This document shows positions 28,258-37,207 of a stretch of DNA of 64,000 nt, piece by piece. A program made the position numbers and the translations under genes. This stretch comes from Prolixibacteraceae bacterium (GTDB lineage Bacteria > Bacteroidota > Bacteroidia > Bacteroidales > Prolixibacteraceae): contig CP081303.1 of NCBI GenBank assembly GCA_019720755.1, forward strand, positions 2,976,001-3,040,000, read 5' to 3'. Position 1 is the stretch's first letter, and the number at the start of each line of letters is the position of its first letter. Below the pieces are notes generated by a model, which did no database searches, was not told the origin of the DNA, and saw only the letters and a list, made by a program, of their open reading frames with translations.

Positions 28258-29433
28258 TTATTCTCTATTATCACCAAAAACTTCTAATTCACACATTTGG
28301 AAATTATCTCCATTTGACCAAGTTTGCTTGACCTTAAGTCGAAGATATCGTACTTTGGGATTGTCAATAGAAAATGTAAAATCTTCTCCATTATTTGCAA
28401 CATAAATATCTTCATTAGAAACTTTTCCAAAAGGTAATCCTGAAGGTTTAATAGATTCAAAATCTCCTAGCATAGTCCATGAATCCCAATCTCCTGAAGG
28501 GTCTAAAGTTTCGCAACCCCAAACTTCAAACTTTCTTACATTACCTTCTGCAAACACAAATGATTGAGATCTCTGATAAATCCGAATGCGGCTTAACATT
28601 CCAGTCTTACCTAGATCAATAGTAATCGAATGTGGCCAAACACCAGATCCACCTGGAGAACTATATCCATTATAGCCATTACCTTTTATACCATCCCATA
28701 GTTTAGGCCTAACCCATCCAAATACACCAGGCGACTCTCCTGGTAAATCCACAGCAGTAAATAGCTTACGATCGAATTTTGTTTCATAAAATGGACTTAT
28801 GGTATCATAGACAGTTTCTGACTTATTCTCCCATCTGTCTAAAATATAACACTTAATTCTCTTTTCTTTAGTATCTAATCCTCTGACTGAAAGCTCACCT
28901 GAGGCAGCATCACTATAATAAGTTTTTATATTAGAGTATTCATTTGACAAAGAATCTTGAACCCACAAAGAAACTGCCACTTTAGCAGCAAATTCGTTGT
29001 CCCATGATAAAGCTACACCTCCAAAATCAGGTTTAAATTTTAACGAATTTGCTATGGATATATATGGAGGAGTTTTAGGATTAATTTTTACAATCGTAGG
29101 TTCAGACTCATTTTGACTCCTATCTACGGCAATAAGCTTAACCTCCTTCTCTTGAACATCACTAAATCCATTAACGACAAGACTATCACAATATAATGAT
29201 GATTTTGATTCACACAATTCCTGACCTTTTCTTGTATAAATAGCCTTTACGTATAAGAAATCTTCATCAATAGGATTATCATAATGTATAACTGCACTTC
29301 CAGCTTTATTTGTTACATTTACATTAGTCACAACATTAGGACTAATATTATCAATAGCTTGCTGCCCGATAGGTTCTTCTTCACATGATAAAAGTAAAAG
29401 CAAAGAACAAATAGTTAATATATATTTAATCAT
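28258..29433 (-). CDS. DUF4959/DUF5126/DUF5000-type surface lipoprotein
   Basis: A 391-residue lipoprotein (lipobox LLLSC). The chain has an FN3-like DUF4959 domain near the N-terminus (Q-E-K-E-V-K-L-I-A-V-D-R-S-Q-N is visible), a second FN3-like unit (DUF5126, KPDFGGVALSWDN) and a C-terminal discoidin-like DUF5000 domain (PHSITIDLGKTGMLSRIRIY ending in FQMCELEVFG). Discoidin folds often bind sugars, so it probably captures substrate for the SusC/SusD transporter. The start at 29433 puts the signal peptide first; an in-frame ATG at 29466 overlaps the susD stop. It is third in the operon. Confidence 0.82.
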   Translation of the reverse strand: MIKYILTICSLLLLLSCEEEPIGQQAIDNISPNVVTNVNVTNKAGSAVIHYDNPIDEDFLYVKAIYTRKGQELCESKSSLYCDSLVVNGFSDVQEKEVKLIAVDRSQNESEPTIVKINPKTPPYISIANSLKFKPDFGGVALSWDNEFAAKVAVSLWVQDSLSNEYSNIKTYYSDAASGELSVRGLDTKEKRIKCYILDRWENKSETVYDTISPFYETKFDRKLFTAVDLPGESPGVFGWVRPKLWDGIKGNGYNGYSSPGGSGVWPHSITIDLGKTGMLSRIRIYQRSQSFVFAEGNVRKFEVWGCETLDPSGDWDSWTMLGDFESIKPSGLPFGKVSNEDIYVANNGEDFTFSIDNPKVRYLRLKVKQTWSNGDNFQMCELEVFGDNRE

Positions 29434-29455
29434 AACAGAACTTTTATTGGTTTTA

Positions 29456-31384
29456 TTACCATCCATAATTTTGAATCAAATGTTCATTAACATCTAAGTT
29501 ACTCTCCTTTAATGGCCAAAAATAATCCTTTACACCAAATTCAACTGGTTCAACTGCAATATTCAAGACCTTATAAAACTCTTCTTGATTATCGGCCAAA
29601 ATATTCCAACCACGAGGTTGCTCATTCAGAACTTCAATTTTTTTCCATCTTCTTATATCCCAAAAACGCTTCCCTTCAAAAGCTAACTCAATTGTTCTCT
29701 CTTGATGAATAATATCTCTTAATCCATCCTTAGTATCAGGTTTTGTAGGATTTATCGAATATTGTGTCCATGACTCCTTGACACCTTGTAATCCAGCTCT
29801 AGATCTGATATCATCTAAATACTTAAAAACTTCAGAAGAAGGGCCTGAATATTCGTTAAGAGCTTCTGCATACATTAAGTATAGATTTGCCAAACGATAG
29901 ATAGGAAATGAGAAATATTTTTTTGTAGAATTATTATGGGATAAAGCATCTTTAAAGCTATGCATTTTCTTTACAGAATATCCTGTAATAGAATATCCAC
30001 TACCTCCTTGATAGCCGGACTTTCCAAAATTAATAAAATTACAATACTGAACATTACGTGTCTCACCTGTAAAATTATAATAACCGCTTCCAAAGTAGAC
30101 TCCTTTATCAAAACCCAAACTCGCATAAAATCTAGGTTCTCTATGAAAATGCAAGTATACGGTTTGTTTGTTTAATTCTACCTTCATCCTCTCGTCTACG
30201 TTAGAAGGTTCTGGTCTTAATTTAAATCTTTGATTGTACCAATTATTATTTACCCAATCTTTATCTTCATTAATCGGGACACCATTTTCTGAATAATACT
30301 TTTCAATTAGCTTTATTGTAGGGGCCCATTCACTAGTTGCTTTATTAAGGTTCTCAGCAGACATTCTAACAATTCGAGCAGAAGCATTTATACTTAAGAA
30401 CGTTGTATTTATATTTGTACTTGGCCATATTAACTCTTTATTTCTCAAACCACATATAGCTTCTCTATAAGTAGTTTGTTCTTGAAAAAAAGGATCTTGA
30501 CTACTTACTAAAGGATCAACGACACGATGTAATAATTTACCATGAGCTGCACATTCATCTATTGCTATTTTACAAGCATCAGCAGCATGTTTCCACTTTT
30601 CATCATCATAACTTTGAGGAAACAAACTGATACCTCGCTCATCTTTGAAATTGACATAATCACTATTACCGTTAAATAATGGACTTGCCTCATATAATAA
30701 TACTTCTGCTTTCATTGTTAAAGCAGTTAATCTATCAGCTCTTCCAAGTTCAGTCTCTAATATCATTTGTTCAGGATAAGGCAAATCGGGGATAATTTGA
30801 TCCAGTTTCTCAACAATATACTTAAAAACCTTATCGACAGGATCCCTAAATACTTGTACTTCATCCACACTTACATTTATTGGCAAATTATGATCTGTAA
30901 TAGGAATTGGTCCATAAGATTTAAGTAGATAAAAATGATAATATGCTTTTAAGAATTCTGCTTCTGCTATCATTCTTTTCATCTCACCTGGCTGAAAATC
31001 AACGACCTTATACGCATTCTCGATGAAGATATTACAGTCTCTAATCCCCTGCCATAAAGATCGAGATCCTTGACGTCCATCCCATGTATTTAAAATTGGA
31101 TCTGATACATTTTGATAACCTCTAGCTAAATAGCTATTTGTAAAAACATAACGAGTTTTATTATAGCATTCCCATGTTTCGTCTCCACCATTCATTGCAG
31201 GATCCTTGTCAACTGATCCCACAGGAGGTCGATAACTGTAGCATGAGAATAAAAACTTCTCAGCTCCAATTCTGTTTCTAAAAGAGTGTTCTATTGTTGG
31301 AACATTGTCTGGAACAACATTCAAATAATCATCACACGAACATAATAACAACAATACTACTATATAATAAATAATATTCTTCAT
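29456..31384 (-). CDS. SusD/RagB-family substrate-binding lipoprotein
   Basis: SusD-type lipoproteins cap the SusC transporter and bind glycan at the cell surface. The protein has 642 residues, a lipobox ending at Cys17 (CSCDDYLNVVPDN) and the TPR-like helical core (AEFLKAYYHFYLLKSYGPIPI; ALTMKAEVLLYEASPLFN). The C-terminal signature RTIELAFEGKRFWDIRRWKK is clear. It lies nine bases after susC. No glycoside hydrolase, lyase or sulfatase is encoded in the same operon, so the ligand is unknown. Confidence 0.95.
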   Translation of the reverse strand: MKNIIYYIVVLLLLCSCDDYLNVVPDNVPTIEHSFRNRIGAEKFLFSCYSYRPPVGSVDKDPAMNGGDETWECYNKTRYVFTNSYLARGYQNVSDPILNTWDGRQGSRSLWQGIRDCNIFIENAYKVVDFQPGEMKRMIAEAEFLKAYYHFYLLKSYGPIPITDHNLPINVSVDEVQVFRDPVDKVFKYIVEKLDQIIPDLPYPEQMILETELGRADRLTALTMKAEVLLYEASPLFNGNSDYVNFKDERGISLFPQSYDDEKWKHAADACKIAIDECAAHGKLLHRVVDPLVSSQDPFFQEQTTYREAICGLRNKELIWPSTNINTTFLSINASARIVRMSAENLNKATSEWAPTIKLIEKYYSENGVPINEDKDWVNNNWYNQRFKLRPEPSNVDERMKVELNKQTVYLHFHREPRFYASLGFDKGVYFGSGYYNFTGETRNVQYCNFINFGKSGYQGGSGYSITGYSVKKMHSFKDALSHNNSTKKYFSFPIYRLANLYLMYAEALNEYSGPSSEVFKYLDDIRSRAGLQGVKESWTQYSINPTKPDTKDGLRDIIHQERTIELAFEGKRFWDIRRWKKIEVLNEQPRGWNILADNQEEFYKVLNIAVEPVEFGVKDYFWPLKESNLDVNEHLIQNYGW

Positions 31385-31393
31385 ATTAATTCT

Positions 31394-34300
31394 TTAAAAA
31401 GTAAACTTTAAACCTAAATTATATACCTTCTGAACAGGATAAGCAAAACCATTCCCTCCCATTTCAGGATCCCATAACTTAAACTTACTAAAAGTCAATA
31501 AGTTGGTTCCACTAAGATAAATTCTTAGATTATTCAACTTCACTTTAGATATCAAGTTCTGTGGTAAAGAATAACCTATTTCTAAAGATTTTAATCTAAG
31601 AAATGCCCCATCACGCATGAACCAACTAGAAGTCTGAAGGTTATTTGAGATCTTTTCATCAGATAAACGTGGCCATAATGCATAGGAATTTCTATTATCT
31701 TCAGACCAATGATCATCAGCATAAACAGCAAGTAAAGCACTCTGATTGTTAATAAATGGAGAAGTTGCATCCGCATTAATCCAAAAAGATTCTCGATCTA
31801 ATCCTTGGAAAAAACAGTTGAAATCGAATCCCTTATAACCAAATGAGAAACCAAAACCATACACTATTTCTGGACTTGTAGGATAGCCTAAAGGAACCTT
31901 ATCCATTTCAGTAATCTTCCCATCACCGTTAATATCCTTATATTTTATATCTCCGGCCATATAATTACCAATCTGTGTAGGTGAATTTTTGATCTCTGAT
32001 GCATCAATAAATAAACGCTCAGCAACATATCCCCATGTTTGGTTCAAACTATATCCAATACGTGATCTCCAAGGTGTATTTGCATATGAAGGTTCCTCAT
32101 ATACATCAAATTGACTCTTAGCATATGTAAAGTTTCCCATGGCTGTAAGCCAAAAATCGTTATTGAAAGAATGATTCAAATTTAATGACAAATCAATACC
32201 CTTGGATGATGCCTCTCCAACATTTGCTCTAGATGATGCCTGTAGTCCCATTGTTGTTGGTATAGAACTTCTTGTCATCAAAATATTGTTCCTCTTTTCT
32301 TGAAATAGATCAACCTGTAACTCTAAACTATTCCATAATCCAATTTCAGTACCTAAATTTAATTTTTTAGCAGTTTCCCATGTAATATTATCATTGGCAT
32401 AACGAGAAATAGATACTCCGTTATTATGATACCCCTTTTCGGTACCAAAACTTGCACCTTTGTTAGAATCATTCAAATTAACATTTGAAAGATAGAAAAA
32501 TCTATCATTAGCACTACCAATCGCGTCATTACCTGATATCCCATAAGTAGCTTTGAATTTAAATTTATTAAAAGTAGATGATAAGTTAGATTTCCAAAAT
32601 GGTTCATTGGATACCATCCAACTTAGACCCGCAGAAGGGAAAAAACCAAATCTCTCTTTCTTTGAAAAACGCTCGGAACCATTATATCCAAAATTAACTT
32701 CAATAAAATATTTGGAATCATAACTATAGGTAGATCTTCCAGCGATACTAATGTTTTTGTATGGCAGAGATTTTTGTAGATCACCAGCATTTGCTGTCAA
32801 ATGTTGTCTCATGGTACCAACTAATAGTGTACCAAAAGAGTGTTTTCCAAAAGTATTACTCCAGTTTATAGCTCCTTCAAAATAGGTTGTTGAATTTACG
32901 TTCTTTTTACCTTCTTTATAGTTAAGATATTCAGTACCTGTGTTCTGATTTAGCAACTCCAACGAATAGTCGTTACTTTGCTCATCATAAGTTGCAATTT
33001 TATATAGAAATGGATTGTAGAATCTACTTACATCAAAGTATGAATACCTAGAGGTATTAAAAATACCTCTTAAACTTAAACCCTTAAGCAAGAAATCCAA
33101 ATCTTGATGCAACTCAAACTGGGCAGACATATTAGAAGTTGTATAATTCTTATAACCTTTCACCATATCTGCATATGGATTATTATAATTTCCACTTTCA
33201 GCATTTCCAAAAAGGATATGTTGTGTATTTTTATTTTTATCATCTGGTTTATAAAAAGCAGGGAATAAAACAGGATTACTTTGTAAAACTTTCCCATAAA
33301 TAGCAGACCCTCCATCAATAGGTCCAGTATAATCATCAAATGCACCCTGCAGACGGACATTGACTTTTGTTGTTTTTGTTACACTAATATTCACATTTGA
33401 ACGTAACATATATCTCTTCAAATCAATGTTACTATTGAAATTGTTTTTAGGGTCAACCTTCAATAATCCATTATCACTTGACAAACTTCCTGCAACATAA
33501 TAACGTGCGACTTTTCCTCCACCACTGATATTCAAGTTCATTCGTTTATTTAACGCATAATTTTTGAATAGCTCATCATACCAATTTGTTGTAGGATAAA
33601 CGTCAGGATTTACTCCTGCTTTAGTTCTATCAATTCTAGTTTCACTATACATGGCTGGGCGTAGAGGATCTCTTGTTTTGATTGCCTCATTATGTAGATA
33701 CATGTATTGAATTGGATCTGCAAGCTTTACTTTCTGTGTAGGCATTGACATAGACTCTTCTAAACGAACATTTATCTGAGCTTTTCCTTCTTTTCCTTCT
33801 TTAGTTGTAACAAGAATAACACCATTTGCTCCACGTGACCCATAAAGAGCAGTGGCAGTAGCATCTTTCATAATAGAAAAGGATGCTATATCATCAGGAT
33901 GTAATTTTGACAGTTCTGTTGAACTAACTTCGTTGTGATCAACTAATATCAAAGGATCTTTCTTGTAACCAAATGTTGTCACACCTCTAATAAAAAATTC
34001 TGCATTATCTTGACCTGGCTCACCACTTCTTTGATATGAAATAACACCAGACATCCTTCCAGCTAATGCTGTAGTCAAATTACTTGAAGGTACTTTTAAT
34101 TCAGATGGTTTTACTGTAGTAATAGAGCCTATGACACTCTCTTTTTTCTGTTTACCAAAAGCAACAATAGTTATATCTTCTAGTTCATTATGCATAATAG
34201 ATAGTTGCACATTTAATTGCATCTTGCTACCTACTTTGACAATTTTAGAATCAAATCCAATAAACGAAAATATCAATTCATCTTCGTTAGTTACTAGTAT

Positions 34301-34528
34301 CTCATAACTTCCATCAACTCCAGTTATAACACCTTTAGTTGTTCCCTTTATAATCACATTTGCTCCTGGAAGAGTTTCACCTTTGGGATCAGTAATAACC
34401 CCTTTTATCCAACGCCTTTTTGATTGCTGACCTATCGTTTCAACAACTCCGATATTAATACATGTTGCCATCGTATTTATATGACATAACAAGAGTATTA
34501 AAACTATGGTCGTTAGTTTTCTATTCAT
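31394..34528 (-). CDS. SusC/RagA-family TonB-linked outer-membrane transporter
   Basis: This 1,044-residue outer-membrane receptor imports oligosaccharides or other large nutrients using TonB. A signal peptide is followed by a carboxypeptidase-regulatory-like domain (GVITDPKGETLPGANVIIKG), a plug domain (SVIGSITTVKPSELKV, then KDATATALYGSRGANGVILV) and a C-terminal 22-stranded barrel that ends in the aromatic terminus GLKFTF. The RagA/SusC box is intact. It leads the four-gene locus. Its 456-base upstream region contains a strong nested inverted repeat and then an ISL3 insertion sequence, so any upstream regulator has been displaced or lost. Confidence 0.96.
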   Translation of the reverse strand: MNRKLTTIVLILLLCHINTMATCINIGVVETIGQQSKRRWIKGVITDPKGETLPGANVIIKGTTKGVITGVDGSYEILVTNEDELIFSFIGFDSKIVKVGSKMQLNVQLSIMHNELEDITIVAFGKQKKESVIGSITTVKPSELKVPSSNLTTALAGRMSGVISYQRSGEPGQDNAEFFIRGVTTFGYKKDPLILVDHNEVSSTELSKLHPDDIASFSIMKDATATALYGSRGANGVILVTTKEGKEGKAQINVRLEESMSMPTQKVKLADPIQYMYLHNEAIKTRDPLRPAMYSETRIDRTKAGVNPDVYPTTNWYDELFKNYALNKRMNLNISGGGKVARYYVAGSLSSDNGLLKVDPKNNFNSNIDLKRYMLRSNVNISVTKTTKVNVRLQGAFDDYTGPIDGGSAIYGKVLQSNPVLFPAFYKPDDKNKNTQHILFGNAESGNYNNPYADMVKGYKNYTTSNMSAQFELHQDLDFLLKGLSLRGIFNTSRYSYFDVSRFYNPFLYKIATYDEQSNDYSLELLNQNTGTEYLNYKEGKKNVNSTTYFEGAINWSNTFGKHSFGTLLVGTMRQHLTANAGDLQKSLPYKNISIAGRSTYSYDSKYFIEVNFGYNGSERFSKKERFGFFPSAGLSWMVSNEPFWKSNLSSTFNKFKFKATYGISGNDAIGSANDRFFYLSNVNLNDSNKGASFGTEKGYHNNGVSISRYANDNITWETAKKLNLGTEIGLWNSLELQVDLFQEKRNNILMTRSSIPTTMGLQASSRANVGEASSKGIDLSLNLNHSFNNDFWLTAMGNFTYAKSQFDVYEEPSYANTPWRSRIGYSLNQTWGYVAERLFIDASEIKNSPTQIGNYMAGDIKYKDINGDGKITEMDKVPLGYPTSPEIVYGFGFSFGYKGFDFNCFFQGLDRESFWINADATSPFINNQSALLAVYADDHWSEDNRNSYALWPRLSDEKISNNLQTSSWFMRDGAFLRLKSLEIGYSLPQNLISKVKLNNLRIYLSGTNLLTFSKFKLWDPEMGGNGFAYPVQKVYNLGLKFTF

Positions 34529-34560
34529 AAATTTGGCTTGATTAATTAGTTATTAAACAC

Positions 34561-34661
34561 CTGATAAGTATTGTGCTTTTATTCTTATCAGTTCTAAAGT
34601 AATGAGTTTGTTATGATAAGATGAGTTTTTTATATCATCTCACAAACAAGTACAATACTTT
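34561..34661 (-). promoter_or_regulatory. Structured leader upstream of susC
   Basis: Several inverted repeats lie in the 33-133 bases before the susC start. An 8-bp pair is at 34561-34568/34584-34591. A 6+6-bp stem runs across the AGATGA/TCATCT and GTTTGT/ACAAAC segments between 34608 and 34648. A near-perfect 13-base pair is at about 34566-34578/34649-34661. They could fold as one mRNA leader hairpin. Whether it regulates translation or transcription is inference. Confidence 0.4.
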
Positions 34662-34984
34662 CATTTTTTTAGTAGTAAACAGATCATGGAGACCTCATGT
34701 GCTTGAATTTGTTAGAGAAATTATTAATAAATAGAAATGAACTCATTATTTTATAATATTGACGTATTAAAAATGAATCCATTGTCACATAAATTTTATT
34801 TTAGGCAATTATATTATATAGCATGTTAAAAACTTTAGTTCAATAAATATTATTCACTGACACATTGTGATCATCATAATATATCTAACTTAACAATTAA
34901 CTAAATCAAATTTAGTAAACATTAATCCTTGATGAAATACACAAAATGATAGATATATTGCATTTTTTATTATTGCTTTTTTAA

Positions 34985-36285
34985 GGTTCTTCCATGAATT
35001 GCGTATATGAACAAAAAGACTGGTAAACATATTCTATAGTTATTTCTTATATAAAACACTATAGACTATGAATACCAGTAGTATATATCATTGTTTAGGA
35101 TTACAAGACCAGCAATTATTATCCACATCCTATGTTGGAGATACCATCCAACTTAAAGTTAAAACAAAAAAAGACAAACTACGTTGTAGTCGCTATAAAA
35201 GAATGCATGTTATTTGTTGTGGAGTTATTGAACGTAGTTTCAAGGGGCCAATGATAGGCAAAAAGAAGTGCGTTATTATCATAGATATTCAACGCCTTTA
35301 TTGCAAGAAATGCAAGATCGTACGTCAGGAACATTTAAGGTTTGCAAAAGAGCAGAAGTCCTATATTCGATCTTTAGAGAAGATGGTTTTACTTCTCTCT
35401 TCTCATATGACGATTCAATCAATCAGTCGACTTTTAGACCTTAACTGGAATATTGTAAAAGATATCATTAAGTCTCACTTAAAATCAAAATGTCATTCTC
35501 CTGGGCTAAAGGGGGTGAAACATATTGCTATCGATGAATTCGCAGTGAGGAAGGGACATGTATACATGACTTGTGTATATGACTTAGATAAAGGAGTCGT
35601 TTTGCATGTAGGAAAAGGTAAAGGTTCCGAATCATTGGTTCCATTTTGGAAACGAATAAAGATCAATAAAGTCCAAATAGAATCTGTTGCTATTGATATG
35701 TCAGCTGCCTATATCCTTTCAGTAAAGACCAATGCACCTAAAGCTACTATGGTATTTGACCATTTCCATATAATAAAGAAACTAAATGAGACTATAAGTA
35801 AAATTAGAAGAGATCTTTACAACAAAGAGAAGGATGAGGTTATCAAGAAAAGTTTAAAAGGAAGTCGTTGGCTATTGTTAAAAAACCCAGATAATCTCAA
35901 TCTTCAGAAAGGGGAAGACTCAAGACTTGAAAAAGTATTAGAAACGAATACCACCTTGTTTTACGCATATTATTTGAAAGAAGAATTGAGGGAATTATGG
36001 AATCAAGATAATATTAGAGACGCTTCAAAATTACTTAAACAATGGATAGAAGAGGCAAATGAGACTGAAATCCCTCAGCTTAAGAAAATGGTAGAACTAT
36101 TGACCAAACACAAAACAGGAATTCTAAATTGGTATAAGTGCAATATCTCCACGGGGCCTTTAGAAGGAATAAATAACAAGATTAAAACCTTAAAAAGACA
36201 AGCATATGGCTATCGTGACTTAGATTTTTTTATGTTAAAAATAAAAGCAATGCATCAAGATATATACGCAAAATGTGGATGAACC
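34985..36285 (+). mobile_element. ISL3-family insertion sequence
   Basis: A 1,301-bp insertion sequence is bounded by imperfect 24-bp inverted repeats (34985-35008 and 36262-36285) that start GGTTC and share the inner TTGCGTATAT. The transposase fills it, and the right repeat overlaps its stop codon. ISL3 elements normally make an 8-bp target duplication, but the flanks (TTTTTTAA on the left, TCATTTTT on the right) are not identical. The element may therefore have recombined after insertion, or the right flank may have been deleted. On its right it directly abuts an IS630 remnant. Confidence 0.85.
35068..36282 (+). CDS. ISL3-family transposase
   Basis: A 404-residue DDE transposase. The N-terminal zinc-binding region (about 36-90), the helix-turn-helix (about 115-150, TIQSISRLLDLNWNIVKDI) and the catalytic domain are visible: IAIDEFAVRKG carries the first Asp, VAIDMSAAYI the second and STGPLEGINNKIKTLKRQA the Glu. 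The first zinc motif reads C40-S-R-Y43 instead of the usual CxxC, so one ligand is missing, while CCG and CKKC later in the domain are kept. The reading frame is otherwise intact and full length, so the element may still be active. The lost Cys argues for caution. Confidence 0.9.
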   Translation: MNTSSIYHCLGLQDQQLLSTSYVGDTIQLKVKTKKDKLRCSRYKRMHVICCGVIERSFKGPMIGKKKCVIIIDIQRLYCKKCKIVRQEHLRFAKEQKSYIRSLEKMVLLLSSHMTIQSISRLLDLNWNIVKDIIKSHLKSKCHSPGLKGVKHIAIDEFAVRKGHVYMTCVYDLDKGVVLHVGKGKGSESLVPFWKRIKINKVQIESVAIDMSAAYILSVKTNAPKATMVFDHFHIIKKLNETISKIRRDLYNKEKDEVIKKSLKGSRWLLLKNPDNLNLQKGEDSRLEKVLETNTTLFYAYYLKEELRELWNQDNIRDASKLLKQWIEEANETEIPQLKKMVELLTKHKTGILNWYKCNISTGPLEGINNKIKTLKRQAYGYRDLDFFMLKIKAMHQDIYAKCG

Positions 36286-36946
36286 TCATTTTTACGATTC
36301 ATTGCTCCTATAACATTAAGAGCTTTACTTCTTGATGACGGAAGTAATATTTGATTCTTCTTGTCCTGCCATGCATATGGAACATAGGGAGTTAGACTAA
36401 AGTGACTTTCATCAACGAAATATAAATCTAAGTATCCTGAATCCTCACACTTACGTAATTCTGTTAGTTGATGTTGCTTTAGTTGGAAGTCTATATCATT
36501 CCGTTTTGTCTTGAGTGATCGCCGGACTCGCTTCCATACATACCCGATCTTTTTAAAAAACGTATTAAAGTCTCTTTTGAAATGGTAAGATTATAATGTT
36601 CTTTCAAATGATGAAGTATAGAAGATAGATTACGATTATTTATTTTTACTAAATCTTTGATTATATCATCGAATCCAGCTAATTTACACTTTGCTCCTCT
36701 TCCTTGTTTAATCCTAAGTGCATCAAAATTATATTCTAACCACTTGTCAAATAGACGTGATACTGTAATGACAGATATTCCCATTATCCTTGAAATATCA
36801 ACCATAGAATAGTGACTATTGGACAGTAATAGACAATGTAAACGCATTCTTTCCACCTTGTTGTCTGAATGTTCATATAGAGCAGTTAGTTTTAGAACTA
36901 CATCCTGTGTTAACTTTACATAACGCATGTCCCTAAGAAACAACAT
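36286..36946 (-). pseudogene. IS630-family transposase remnant, two frames, truncated
   Basis: The 5' frame (36491-36946) encodes the IS630 helix-turn-helix (YSMVDISRIMGISVITVSRL) and a second winged domain. Homologous sequence then continues in the -1 frame: GYVWKRVRRSLKTKRNDIDF and DLYFVDESHFSLTPYVPYAW, which holds the first catalytic Asp. The frame change falls at T TTA AAA (36551-36557), which is in the 0 frame and is a canonical -1 slippery heptamer. The element is cut at 36285 by the right end of the ISL3 element, and the missing 3' half is not found on the other side of it, so it cannot transpose. A start at 36925 (MRYVKL) is as likely as 36946. Confidence 0.85.
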
Positions 36947-37207
36947 CTATTGTAATCATGAAAAAAAACTATCTGTAATTATGTGAACTTACTTATATTA
37001 AAATAAACAGGATAATATAAATATGTAAAGCATAAAGGGAGTAATTAAGATCATAAAAAGGGTAATTTACACAACAATACAATACTATGTAAAGTAAAAA
37101 CACAATTAATTTGTAAGAAAGATCAAATATCACTTTATATTGTTATGTAAAAGATTTGGTTTTTACTATTTTTACAAATAACAAGGCTAGGATTACCCAT
37201 TAAATAA

